A stretch of DNA of 64,000 nt from the NCBI GenBank assembly GCA_029582165.1, contig CM055881.1, positions 20,899,594 to 20,963,593 on the forward strand, read 5' to 3'. This stretch comes from Portulaca oleracea. Taxonomy: Eukaryota; Streptophyta; Magnoliopsida; Caryophyllales; Portulacaceae. The stretch's first letter is position 1; the number at the start of each line of letters is the position of its first letter. The notes beneath the pieces were generated by a model. It worked only from the letters and a program-made list of their open reading frames with translations. It did not search any database and had not been told where the DNA came from. The position numbers and the translations under genes are program-made. This document shows, in pieces, positions 24,707 through 35,879 of the stretch.

Positions 24707-25102
24707 CTGGGCTGGCTGGCCATCTTGCATTTGTTATTGTTGGGCTGGATTACTAGTTGCTACCAGTTCTATCGGATTATGGCAGCCTGGCAATCCTTTC
24801 CTTGTCCCTTGCGCTATCATGGTCTATGATGAGTTCTCTTTGACGTCTCTGAGACCTATTACTATTCCCCCCTTTATGGTTTTTTCACCTCTCTTTTTGT
24901 GGTGCTGGGCTGACTGGTCATCTTGCATTTGTTATTGTTGGGCTGGATTACTAGTTGCTACCAGTTCTATCGAATTATGACAGCCTGGCAATCCTTCCCT
25001 TGTCCCTTGCGCTATCATGGTCTATGATGAGTTCTATTTGACGTCTTTGAGACCTATTACTATTCTCCCCTTCATGATTTTTTCACCTCTCTTTTTGTGG
25101 TG
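24707..25102 (+). repeat. 198-bp tandem duplication in the LINE spacer
   Basis: 24707-24904 and 24905-25102 are nearly identical (CTGGGCTGGCTGGCCATCTT versus CTGGGCTGACTGGTCATCTT at their starts). They lie between ORF1 and ORF2, where plant LINEs normally have a short gap. Confidence 0.9.
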
Positions 25103-25522
25103 CAGGTCTCCTTATTGTATTTACAAGCTATTTATCTCATCCATCTATAAATTACCCGTGTTAATCCTTTTCATAATCTATCCTGCTTTGAAATTAATTG
25201 CCTATATCATATAACTTATCCAACTTTTACTACTTATGTCATGCAGGGTTCTAATTCAGTGATTACTTGGCAAATCAACAACATTCATGTAGTTATTCTT
25301 TTCAGATCTTATAATGTGAACTCTCTTACTTCATGGTTGTTAGGCAACTATTGGTTGTATTATGTAACTTTTAGACAAACAATGTTTTGCTTGGTTGGTG
25401 TAATTGAGGTTGTGTTATGTTCTTTAATCTGGCTTATTGCCTATATTTCAATTTTTCTCCCTTATGGGAAGTTGCAACAAACTCTTTTTCGAGCTGTTGA
25501 AGCCTTTATTGCCAAATTACCA

Positions 25523-26226
25523 ATGAAAATTCTATGTTGGAATGTAAGAGGGGCCAAGAGGCCCAAACTCAGGTATGAAATAGCACACATAAAGAATACC
25601 ATTAAACCAGACCTTATTTTCCTGCTAGAAACAATGGTTAATCAGGAAAATACTGATCAAATTCTCCCTCGTCTTGGATTCGACTCCTACTTCTCAATAC
25701 CCCCCTCTAACAATTCGGGTGGCATTTGGTGTCTATGGAACTCTTGCTCCATCGATCTTCAGCCGATTGCCATTAGTCACAGATTCATCCATAATGAAAT
25801 CATCGATAAATCTAAAAACTGTCGTTACTTAATCACGGCTTGCTATGGCCTCTCTCAAGAGCGGGACAAGGACTCCTTTTTGGAATTCTTTAAGGGAGCT
25901 TGCTGATTCCGTGTCCCTCCCTTGGTGCCTTAGGGGGGTTTTCAATGAGCTCCTCTCCCTTAAGGACAAAAAAGGTGGTGCCAATCCTGCGCCTAAACGT
26001 TTCGAAAGACTTAACAACTTCCTCTCACTCTCTCTTTGCAATGATGTCGTAGCTTCTGGGAGACAATTCACTTGGAAACAACTTTGCAAGGGTCACTTGG
26101 TCTATGAAAAGCTAGACAGGCTCCTTATCTCCCCTTCTTGGGAGAGACTTTTTCCCAATCACCAGCTGCCTACCTGTCAGTTTACTATCTCGGATCATTC
26201 GTACATTCTACTTCGAACTGAAAATG
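25523..26226 (+). pseudogene. LINE ORF2 part 1: AP-like endonuclease
   Basis: Begins MKILCWNVRGAKRPK at 25523. LLETM (motif with the catalytic Glu), SGGIWCLWN and CYGLSQERDK follow. A frameshift near 25890 moves to ...SLPWCLRGVFNELLSLKDKK, then RQFTWKQL, DRLLISPSWERLFPN and TISDHSYILL (SDH). These are the successive motifs of the EEP endonuclease that nicks target DNA. The usual GDFN is altered to RGVFN, a further sign of decay. Confidence 0.88.
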
Positions 26227-28154
26227 ATTACTCTCGATCTAAGGGCCCCTCTTTAAATATCAACCGGCTTGGGCATCCTTTAAAGATGTTCATGGTATTG
26301 CCAAAAAAGGCTGGAGCCGGCAGTTCAAGGGCTCCCCTATGTTCCAACTCAAACAAAAGCTTCAGATAACTAAGGATGGCCTCAAACAATGGTCCAAATC
26401 CTTTTTCAATAATAACCGTAATAAATTGCAAAGGAATTCCGACCTGCTTCAATATGTGGAGGACAAACTGTCATGATATATCCAACCATCGACTCAACAA
26501 CTGGTTGAACCGGCTGCTTAAACAAAGAGAAAAATTCATCTTACTAATAACAAGTTTTGGAGTAGCCTCAGTAGGAAGAATTGGCTATTTAATGGGGATC
26601 ACAATTCTTGTCTGTTCCACCTCTCAATGAAGGCGAGAAAGTTCAGATCCTCAATTTCTAGTATTAAAACTAATGCTGGCAACTAGACTAATAACCCGGA
26701 TAATATTAAAAATATATTTATTGATTCCTTTACCAAACATTATAAGTCTGAATCCGATCCCGGTCGTAACCTCGGTCTTGATCTTACCCCTCCCCTCAAC
26801 GACGAGGATAATGCCACCCTCATCCGGGAAGTTACGAATAAAGAGATTGAAGCAGCAGTGTTTCAATAAAACAAATACAAATCGCATAGACCGGATGGTT
26901 TTGGCATTGTACTCTTTCAATCACATTGGCAAGTAATAAAAAGTGAGGTTTGCGCAACAGTCAAATCTTTCTTTAAAGATGCTAAACTCCTCAAACAGTT
27001 CAACCATACTCTAATTACCCTCATTCCCAAATTGGATCAACCGGCCATCCCTGCTCATTTCCGGCCTATTAGCCTCTGTAATAGCTTCTACAAAAATATT
27101 TCTAAAATACTCACAAATAGACTTCGACCTATTCTGGAAAAAATTATTGATTTGGATCAATCGACGTTCATGCCTAACAGGTCTATTCATGACAACATCC
27201 TTCTGGCTCATGAAATCATCCACAAATTTCATACTATTAAAGGAAATAAAGGTTGGGTGACCCTTAAGCTTGACCTTGAAAAGGCCTTTGACCATGTGGA
27301 ATGGGATTTCCTTTTCCAAGCCCTCTCTGAGCTTGGATTTCACCCTATTTGGATTTCCTGGGTTAAAGAATGCATCACCATTGTGACCTATTCATTAAAT
27401 CTAAATGGAGAGAGCTGTGGATTTTTTAAACCCTCAAGAGGTTTAAGACAGGGTGATCCCTTATCCCCTAACCTTTTCGCTATTTGCATGGAAATCTTAA
27501 CCTATAACCTCAGAATCCATTCGTCCCTCCCTAAATCGGGTATCGGCTTCAAAATCGCGCCAAATACTCCTCTTATTCCGTGTCTTCTTTTGGCCGACGA
27601 CAGTCTCGTTTTTTGTAAAACCACCGCTTCTGCCGCTAAAATACATCCTGGACAGGTTTAGTTTTCTCTCTGGTCAACTTATTAACTTTCATAAGTCCAC
27701 CTTAATTTTCTCAAAAAATACGAACTCTAGAGACAAACAATTCTTTGCGGGGTTCTTAAATGTTACTCGCAGCGAAAATCTCGACAAATACCTTGGTTGC
27801 CCTCTCTTCAATGGGAGACCTTCGGGTTCCATTTTCTCCGAACTGGTATCCTGTTCTCATAATAAGCTTCAAGGCTGGAAAGCTAAGCACGTGTCTAAAG
27901 CTGGCAGGATTGCCCTCGTCCAATCAAACCTTGAATCTCTGCCTACTCACACGATGCAATGTTTCAAACTCCCGTCGTCCATCTCTACTCAGATTGACTC
28001 TACTAGCCGGAATTTCCTTTGGAAAGATATTTCCACTGGCAAAGGAATCCCTCTTGTAGCTTGGGATAAAAAATGTCTTCCTAAAAAACTGGGAGGTCTT
28101 GGCCTTCGTAAAGCTGAAGCTATTAATTCAGCCTTCATTTGTAAACTCATTTGA
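26227..28154 (+). pseudogene. LINE ORF2 part 2: reverse transcriptase
   Basis: The longest clean block (27032-27661) has HFRPISLCNSFYKNISKILT, FMPNRSIHDNILLAHE, motif A LDLEKAFDHVEWDFL, motif B SRGLRQGDPLSPNLF and motif C LLADDSLVF. A frame change follows near 27640. Thumb-region text LSKAGRIALVQSNLESLPTH and KKLGGLGLR is in another frame to 28154. Upstream (26227-27030) is fragmented by stops. The catalytic Asp pair is kept, but the frame is broken. Confidence 0.9.
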
Positions 28155-28639
28155 AAATACCTCTTTGGATCGGGGTTATGGGCCAATACCATGCGGGCCA
28201 AATACCCAGTATCCACCAACCTGTTCGAATGTAAAATTAATGCCAATGATTCTTAGGCTTAGAAAACCATCCTAAAACACCGTTCTCTCTTCAGTAAAGG
28301 TCTTAGGTGGATGGTAGGTGATGGTAACTCGATAAACTTTTGGAAAGACAATTCGTGTTCACACCAAAACCTCCTCACTTTAAATAATATCTCGGATACT
28401 TCGCAGGTTAACCTGAATCTTAAAGTCTCTAATTTCATTAAAAATGACAGAACATAGGACGTGGAGGCGCTCCGACCCGTAGTCAATACCCAGTCTAATG
28501 ACTTATTAAAGCTATCCCTATCCCCCAGACTCCTTCGGCAGATGATTGTTGTTGGGCTCTTTCTAGCTCTGGTTCCTTTACGGCTAAATCTGCTACTTGG
28601 CTGGCCCATTGTATCAATCATGATACTCAACCCTGGCAA

Positions 28640-28860
28640 TTCCAATGGATTTGGAATCTTAATGTCCCACCGAAGCTTAAAACCTTCCTGTGGCTTATAT
28701 GCCACAAAGCCCTTCCTACTAAGTGCGCTTTAGCCAAAAGGGGGTTAAATCTCGAGACTACCTATCCTGCCTGCAACATGGCTCCTGAAGACCAAGATCA
28801 TCTCTTCCTTCGTTGCCCCCATTCCCAAAAGTCCTTGGAGTTTGCGCCCAAGTCTGGGTG
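28640..28860 (+). pseudogene. LINE ORF2 part 3: zf-RVT domain
   Basis: Across two frames: VPPKLKTFLWLICHKALPTK then LETTYPACNMAPEDQDHLFL and RCPHSQ. This matches the reverse-transcriptase zinc-binding domain downstream of plant L1 reverse transcriptases. Confidence 0.75.
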
Positions 28861-29170
28861 GTTTCAACAAACTCAAATTCGTGAGGATTCCACCGTTTTA
28901 TCCTACATTTCCCTCTATAAATCCAAATTTAGCGAAATGCAACTTTTAAATCTAATATCACTCCTCTGGAGTATCTGGAAATCTCATAATGAGCTCATCT
29001 TCAAAAATCGTCTCATTAGACCGGAATCTGTTTTCGTCAAAGTTAAAAGTAACCATCTGGAATGGTTCTTTCGGAATCATTTGGACGAAGCTGCAACTCA
29101 CTACTGCTGCACCCCGGCGGTTCCTCAACGCCCCCAAAGATCTCGGTGAATTTCTTGGTCTCTCCCTCCG

Positions 29171-29657
29171 ATGGATTTTGTCAAGCTGAACTTAGACGGA
29201 GCTAAATCGTCATGCGAAGCCGCTGGTAGATTCATCATTCGGGATGCTATGGGACAAATCATCACCTATTCTTCCTTCCATCTAGGAAATGCGTCCGTCC
29301 TTGTAGCTGAAGCCACAACTATGCGTAACGGTGTCCTCTGCGCTAAGAGTTACAGGTTTAATAACATAATTATCGAAGGAGATAACAAAATAGTCGTCAA
29401 TGCGGTTAAAGGAGATTGTGAGATCCCCTGGTCCATCAAAAAGCTTGTTGAAGACATTCGAGCCCTCCTTGCTCACTTCAGCTCGGTCAACATTAGCCAT
29501 ATTTTCAGAGAAGCAAATCGTGCGGCTGACTGGCTTGCAAAAAAAAGGTCTTGGAAGATCAGGCAATCGTTCGTCAAGTAGTATTGAGTCCAATGAGATT
29601 GTTAAAATTATCTTTGAGGATAGGAATGGCTTGTACCTTGAGAGAAGGGTTTCCTAG
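29171..29657 (+). pseudogene. LINE ORF2 part 4: RNase H domain
   Basis: MDFVKLNLDGAKSSCEAAGR, then EATTMRNGVL, IIEGDNKIVVNAV and ISHIFREANRAADWLAKK give the D, E, D, D pattern of RNase H in plant L1 elements (RVT_3). A length change in the A run near 29538 shifts the frame. The alternative frame continues to a stop at 29657, the likely true end of ORF2. Confidence 0.88.
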
Positions 29658-29688
29658 TCCTCTCTTTCTTACCCGGGGGAAAAAAGAA

Positions 29689-29711
29689 AACTTTGAATAG
29701 CCCGAAAAAAA
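29689..29711 (+). repeat. LINE target-site duplication, right copy
   Basis: Identical over 23 bp to 22002-22024; marks the 3' junction just after the A-rich tail. Confidence 0.93.
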
Positions 29712-30009
29712 TCATCATAAAATAATTAAGCAATTAATTTGACCTAAATACTATATTCTTAATATCTAACTGTGACAAAAAAAAAAAAAACAAAAGTGTC
29801 AAGCATGAACTTATATAAAAGCATAGAGATTTTTTCACCTCAAAGCAAAAAATTAAATGTATATAAATTTTTTTTTTCTCTTCAAAACAAAAAACTAGAA
29901 GCATACAAATTTAAAATTAAGAATTGGGAATAAATAAAATAAATAAATGATCTTTTCTTGATATTAACTGAGAAAGATATATAAGCATGTTGTAAATACA
30001 TTAAATTTC
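29712..30009. other. AT-rich host DNA
   Basis: About 300 bp of AT-rich sequence between the LINE and the next element; nothing recognised. Confidence 0.6.
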
Positions 30010-31359
30010 GGGAAATTGGATTCTAATAATACGAACTTTTGGCCATATAAGACTAAATAATATGAACTTTCGATTTGGTGATAAATAATACGAACTTTGA
30101 CCTCATGTTGCTTCGAATAGTACGTCACCGAGTTAAGTTGAACTTAACTCGGTGGCGATCTGAGCTGGTAGCGGAGATGTGTGACTGGGCTCATTTAATT
30201 TGCCATGTCAGCTTTGACTTGTCAAACACAAACCCCCCACCCCCTCTCTCCTCAACAATTCTTCTTCTTCTTCCCCCAATTCTTCTTCTTCGCGTGCCTC
30301 TTCAATATCTCTCTTGGCCCCCCACTTCTCTCTTCCCCCCCCCCCCCCCAATCAACCATCACCAACTATGTTTGACAAGTGTGATTTTGTAAGCCCTTAA
30401 TCAGCCACAAGCACCAAAATTGGTAAATTCATCAATACAAGAAAAGCACAAAATAGCCATAACACCATATACAATACCCATAAAAATTAACTCCAACACA
30501 ATCACATTACGTTGCTTACCTACTCAAAACTGTGACTTTCGGCATTTGATTAGCAAAAAAAAAAGCAAAACGACCCAACAGATAACCTAAAGACCATCTA
30601 CAATAGGTAAACATTAGGGAAATGCAAAGCTGTAAAGATGAAGGAAAACCTTATCATGGGACTGACTAGATGACACACATGGTGCCTTCAAATTCAAAAC
30701 CCGAGCTGCAAAGCCCACGTTTTCGCCGCTTATATGTCTGAATCTCGGAGCTTCCAATTTCGTTTGCACCACCATCACTGGCACTTGAACTTCCGTTCAC
30801 AAACCCATTAACCCCAAGATTACCACTACTATTACACCTCTCCTCCAACACCATCCTATCCCCAAATTTAGGGCTGCCCAGTATTTAACCAACAAAAACC
30901 CCCAAAACTTCACGAACCCAAATCTTGCAAAGCTCTGGTGCGAATCTGATTAAAAGCGAGCATCTGGGGGTCCGAAAGAGAGGCAATAGCCAAGCAAGAA
31001 AATGAATCTGAGGAGAAGCCACAAGAGGTGCAGAGATCAGAAAAGTAGGATGTCGGAACCAAAATGAGTACTTTCGGTTGATGGGGGAAGAGAGAATTAA
31101 GTGGAGGGCCAAGAGAGAGGAGAGAGGGGTGGGGGGGTTGTGTTTGACGAGTCAAAGTTGACATGGCAAATTAAAAGAGCCCAATCACACATCTCCGCCG
31201 CTCGCTCAGATTGCCACCGAGTTAAGTTCAACTTAACTCGGTAGCGTACTATTCGGAGCAACATTGGGTCAAAGTTCGTATTATTTTTCACCAAATAGAA
31301 AGTTCATATTATTTAGTTTTATATGACCAAAAGTTAATTTTATTAGAATCCAATTTCCC
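30010..31359. mobile_element. Long-TIR Mutator-like non-autonomous element
   Basis: The ends GGGAAATTGGATTCTAATAA and TTAGAATCCAATTTCCC begin inverted repeats of roughly 220-240 bp. The arms include CGAGTTAAGTTGAACTTAAC (near 30129, itself palindromic) and its counterpart near 31218. Flanking 9-mers TTAAATTTC and TTAATTTTT match at 7 of 9, a decayed 9-bp duplication. The interior holds C/T-rich and gene-like text (minus-strand frame about 30666-30854, GSSEIQTYKRRKRGLCSSGF) that may be captured host sequence. No transposase. Confidence 0.75.
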
Positions 31360-31571
31360 TTAATTTTTTTAGAGAAATATATTAAATTTGTAAGAACATT
31401 AAAGGTGTAATGAGCAATAAATGTATTAAATCACTTTATTAATGGAAAATTGGAATCTAATAAACCAAACTTTATGTCCATTTTGATCTAACAAACCAAA
31501 CTTAACTTTTTGTTAATGGCAAACTATACTTAACATAATATTTTTCTTAGTGGACATCCACCAATTTCCGG

Positions 31572-31823
31572 TTACCAAAAAAATGACATGAAAGTTTTTT
31601 TTGCTGATGTGGAGTGTTTTATAGACAAAAAATAAAAGGAAAATGAAGATGGTTTCCTTTTCCTTTTCTCCTTGTCAAGCTTGGTTCTGAGCCTCACATT
31701 TTCTTCATCCAGAAGCTCAAAGTTCTGACTCTCATCCCTCATTCTCTGTAATTCATTTCCCATTCTTGTCACTTCAGTCAACAGCTGCTCGAGCCTTTCT
31801 TCCAACACATTCTTCATTTCCAA
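31572..31823 (-). pseudogene. Captured host gene fragment, coiled-coil-like
   Basis: On the minus strand, inside the Mutator-like MITE, the frame reads MEMKNVLEERLEQLLTEVTR, then MGNELQRMRDESQNFELLDE and ENVRLRTKLDKEKRKRK. This heptad-rich, charged sequence is typical of a coiled coil and unlike the AT-rich surroundings. The parent gene is unknown; expression is doubtful. Confidence 0.45.
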
Positions 31824-32180
31824 AAAATTACTTAGAGGTACCCTAACTTTTGAAGAAATAATTTTTTGGTACCCTAATTTTCCAAAACTAATTTTGGGGT
31901 ACCCTAACTTTTAGGATTAGAAATTACTAGGTGAATTTCCGGTGAAACTCCGATTGATTCAAATCATTTTCGTCCACGAAAACAAAGGGCATTTTCATCC
32001 ACAAAAACACTTAATCAATTTCCCGCCTAAAACTCACCGTTGAATTCAAATAATTGGTCGAAAATTCACCTAATTATTTCTAATTCTAAAAGTTAGGGTA
32101 CCCCAAAATTAGTTTTTAAAAGTTGGGGTACCAGAAAAACATTTCACCAAAAATTAGGGTACCCCTAAGTAATTTTTTGG
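31820..32180. mobile_element. 361-bp MITE, copy A (CCAAAAAATTAC family), 7-bp duplication
   Basis: Ends CCAAAAAATTACTTAGAGGT and CTAAGTAATTTTTTGG are inverted repeats whose arms extend over 100 bp with recurrent GGTACC(C) words. TTCATTT flanks both ends (31813-31819, 32181-32187). Exactly the same length as copy B at 40362-40722. Confidence 0.88.
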
Positions 32181-32376
32181 TTCATTTCGATTAGATTCAT
32201 TTCTAACAACAAAAAACCTCCATGTCATTGTTTCGGTAACCGGAAATTGGTGGAGGTTCACTAAGAAAAATATTATGTTAAGTACAGTTTGCCATTAACA
32301 AAAAGTTAAGTTTGGTTTGTTAGATCAAAATGAATATAAAGTTTGGTTTATTAGATTCCAATTTTCCTTTATTAAT

Positions 32377-33055
32377 TCACTATTAATACATTATTTTAAT
32401 AAAAAGTAAAATTCAATTTTAACTTTCCTAAATTGCCCATATTTAATGAGAAAACACATTCTAGATCCAACGAACGAGATTCAATCTACATACATGTGCC
32501 AGAAAATCCGAAAAACCACCCATATTTAATGAGAAAACAATTAGTGGTTTTGCTGGAAAAAAATGAAAAATAAATAAATAAAATATGTTAATTATGCTTA
32601 AAAAACGGAAACAATAATATACATTGAAAGTGAGAATATTCTAGCAAAAAATATAGAGGGCATATTGGAAGATGATCTGGGCAAAATTAGCCACAGTCAA
32701 TTCGTACTCCATTGCATTCCAACCACAGAGCATATCTTCACCGTACGTATCAAGTCAATGGCATCAGACAGGTATGATCATCTAGCGTTTTTATTGTTCT
32801 GTCGACATTAATATATGACGTGTTTTCGATAATGTTATTATGAGGATATCAGTGTGTGTCGATTGTGCATTGCATATGCGATCATTTTTTTTGTTTTGGG
32901 GAAGGGACTGAGATGGTTACTGTCAATGCTGGACAATAATTGACCAAGTTTTTGCATGCTATTCATATCGTGATGTGCGTTGAATCTATAGTTTATAGAA
33001 CTAGGGCCACAGTCAGTATGAATAATATTATTGGTATGGTTTGCTAAAAGTCAAG
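32377..33055. other. Noncoding DNA at the left edge of the TGACCACA domain
   Basis: AT-rich; no gene. TTAGTGGTTTTGCTGGAAAA near 32532 resembles CTAGTGGTTTCTGCTAGGAA near 37556, in the same orientation, suggesting shared element sequence. A GT consensus follows ATCAGACAG at 32771. Confidence 0.35.
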
Positions 33056-33389
33056 AACTCCCTGAAATTAGTGTCTCAGTCTATAGTTGGTAAAATATGG
33101 CCACAGTCAGTATGAATATGACCACATTGTGTAGAGTATGGCACGGTACAAACAGTCTGTGTTGTCCACTATGACCACATACATTATAAGTGTGGACACA
33201 ATGACTCGTACTAATGGGTAAAAACTCCCTGAAATTAGTGCCACGATCTATAGTTGGTAAAAATAGGGCCACAGTCAGTATGAATGTGACCACATTGTGT
33301 AGAGTATGGCCCGATACGGACAGTCTTTGTTGTCCATTATGACCACATACATTATCGGTGTGGACACAATGACTCGTACTAATGGATTA
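33056..33389 (+). repeat. Two tandem 167-bp units
   Basis: Units 33056-33222 and 33223-33389 both start AACTCCCTGAAATTAGTG. Both contain GGCCACAGTCAGTATGAAT, GACCACATTGTGTAGAGTAT and GTGGACACAATGACTCGTAC. Differences are a few substitutions. Confidence 0.9.
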
Positions 33390-33639
33390 TTAACCCCCCA
33401 CATCCGTAGATGTAATATGCCAAAATAGTTGGTGTCCATGTGTGTTCAATGTAGTACGTAATCAGATCGATCGCACTCCCCTTGTGTGGGTGCATGCATT
33501 TATGATGGATGTGATCGCATTTAAAATAACTATGTTCAAGGTGAGTCATACTGACCATCCACGTTTGTCTCAATGTCGTGGTTGATTTTACACCCTAATT
33601 ATTGTAAGGTATTCGATGTGATATATAGCCACAATCACA

Positions 33640-33641
<2 letters not shown>

Positions 33642-33694
<53 letters not shown>
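33642..33694. repeat. TG microsatellite
   Basis: About 26 TG units followed by a G-rich tract. Open frames made of alternating Cys/Val here are artefacts. Confidence 0.95.
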
Positions 33695-33696
<2 letters not shown>

Positions 33697-34754
33697 GGGG
33701 GGAGGGGGGTTGGGTATGTGGGGTTATACATGTTCAACACAGTGAATATAGGATGGGAGGATGTGTGGGGATTGATACAGTTGCACGCGTTGGATGCAGT
33801 TGGCATCAGTGGTGGCCACTGTGTCCACAGTCAATATAAGTATGGCCATATTGATGCATACTCATATTACCAGACTCACTTATATCCATGATCATAAATA
33901 ATAAAAATGGTAGCTTATCATTTTCCAAGTCAACTGGTCACTTGCGTCAATGACCACAATTCATATATCCATGACCACCCCATGTGTGACCACACATAAT
34001 GCATATGCCCGTCCTCGCTATGTATCAAACTCTCCAATACAACTAACCTCACATGCATTTCAAAAGCACCACATACATGACCACGCCAAATAGTAACAAT
34101 GTCCACACACAATGTATGGCACAGTTGAAATACACTTCATATGCTTATGAATGTTTTGTATGTGCATTATGTGTTCATAATAAAATTTGTTATTTTATTT
34201 GATATTTTGGATTCACATTATTGGCAACGCAAAAAAATGGCAATAATAAGTTTATATTCCCCATTTTTTGGTGTAGTGCCAATGCAGCGATGCAAGCAAC
34301 AGTCAATACATGTATGTGGTGCCACCATCCGCAGCTTAATATGGACAAATATTAATATGCTTAACATATGTACATGCAAAGGACAACGAGGATGTTGATG
34401 AGCATAAAATGTCGGTAGGAAGTGATTCTTCCCTACCATAATATCCTTTGTTACATCTAATGCCCACACAAATTGTTGTAACTCATGTGTTTGTTTCAAT
34501 TTGCACGTGAATGCCACAAGACTCTAGAATGAAGTCACTCTACCTGCATTATTTTTATGACATCGCAATGCACAAGTGGGACTCAATGAGGGAGGAGGTA
34601 TGAGACAATGCTTTACTACGAGATAAGAGACATACACTAAACCCAGATGGTACATGCCTTGAATGGTCTTGGCGCTCATGATTGACATACATGCACATGC
34701 TTTTTTTTTTTTAATGTTTTTTGACGCAGTTGGCTACCCACTTGTCATATATTA
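33695..34754. other. TGACCACA-rich noncoding DNA
   Basis: Scattered GACCACA words in plus orientation (for example ATGACCACCCCATGTGTGACCACAC near 33972). Open frames at 34141-34517 have no domain. No gene recognised. Confidence 0.4.
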
Positions 34755-35500
34755 AACAATTATTAAGTCTTTTGTAGCAGTTTATCTACAATATCATTCT
34801 AGATATTCATGAAATCGAATTGTAATGAGTGGATTTGTAACGAACAATATGATTGAGTGTGTGACGAACAATATACATTATGACTTTATGTTGGGAGCTT
34901 ACATTTGTCGGATTTTATATCTAGTAGTAAATTTTTATTGATTTTTTTTATTTTAGGGAGTGTGGTCATGGTTATGATCTGATTACATTTTTATATTTTG
35001 ATTTAAGAGAGTTAAATGTTTGTACACAAATACACATATCATACATATATGAGGGAGTGTGGTGTCAAGGGAGTGGATGTGGTCATTGTCATAATATGAT
35101 AAATGGAATATTTTCATTCAAGTAAGTGTGGTTATGTATATAGCAGAGTTTGGTCATTGTTATAATAAGATAACATATATATTTTGATTTAAGGGAGTGT
35201 GGTCATGATTACGATCTGATAACATTGACATATTTTGATTTAAGTTAGCTGATTGTACACAAAAACATGTATCATAGGTGTATGATGGAGTGTGGTCATG
35301 GATATAAGAGAGTGTTTCATGGTTATAATCTGCTAACATGGATTTAATTTAATTTAATCAAGTGTGATCATGTATCTAATGGTGTGAGGTCATGTATATT
35401 TTGATTCGAGGGAGTGTGGTTATGTGTAATTCTGATTTAAGTGGGTGTGGTCATGATTATATCTGATAACATTTGTATATTTTGATTTAAAACCTTTACC
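34755..35500. repeat. Left arm of a large diverged inverted repeat
   Basis: ATATCATTCTAGATATTCAT near 34788 and CGAACAATATGATTGAGTG near 34840 match, in reverse complement, 40785-40804 and 40732-40755. The repeated GGGAGTGTGGTCATG...ATATTTTGATTTAAG of this arm appears inverted as TTAAATCAAAATATATTCATG...ACCACACTTCC near 39635-39690. Identity is moderate and gapped. Confidence 0.65.
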
Positions 35501-35879
35501 TGATTGAACACATTATATAAAATCTTTGTCCACACTATGATATACCCAACTTGACCATACTCTGAGTAGTGTAGTTGGACACGAATTTACTATTGTCATA
35601 TTTAATATGTAGTATGTACAGATAATTTATACTTAGATATATCCAACACGACCACAAATGACATAAAATAGTTAACATTCTGATATACCTAACATGCCAA
35701 TCATTACACGATTGACCACATTACATAAAATATTTGTCCACAAAATGATATACCCAACATGACAGCACTCTAAATAGTGTGGTCGCACATAAATTTTACT
35801 ATGGCTCTATTCAGTATGTAGTGTAGACAGATAATTTGTACTTAGGTATATCCAACTTAATCACACACTGCACAAAATA

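Larger units (their letters stand above)
22025..29688 (+). mobile_element. Full-length L1-type LINE retrotransposon with RNase H, inactive
   Basis: 7.66-kb non-LTR element between identical 23-bp target duplications (22002-22024 and 29689-29711), ending in a short A-rich tail. Order: 5' UTR; ORF1 with DUF4283-like domain and CCHC knuckle; an unusual spacer with a 198-bp tandem duplication; ORF2 with AP-type endonuclease, reverse transcriptase, zf-RVT and RNase H. This is the layout of plant L1 elements. Several frameshifts and stops break both ORFs, but long intact blocks remain, so decay is moderate. Plus-strand orientation follows from coding and the 3' tail. Confidence 0.93.
31444..32367. 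mobile_element. Mutator-like MITE with 9-bp target duplication
   Basis: Ends GGAAAATTGGAATCTAATAA and TTAGATTCCAATTTTCC are the same family as 30010-31359. TTTATTAAT flanks both sides (31435-31443, 32368-32376), a perfect 9-bp duplication as made by Mutator-like transposases. The arms run about 150 bp. The centre is disrupted by the MITE at 31820-32180. The ancestral element was about 556 bp. Confidence 0.9.

Noticed and set aside
25241..25522. Independent membrane protein gene (hydrophobic N-terminal part of the 221-codon frame)
   Set aside because: The frame runs into the LINE endonuclease whose natural start MKILCWNVRG is at 25523; the upstream part is spacer.
33573..33891. Open frames with long CVCVCV or THTHTH runs
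   Set aside because: Translation of a TG/CA microsatellite.
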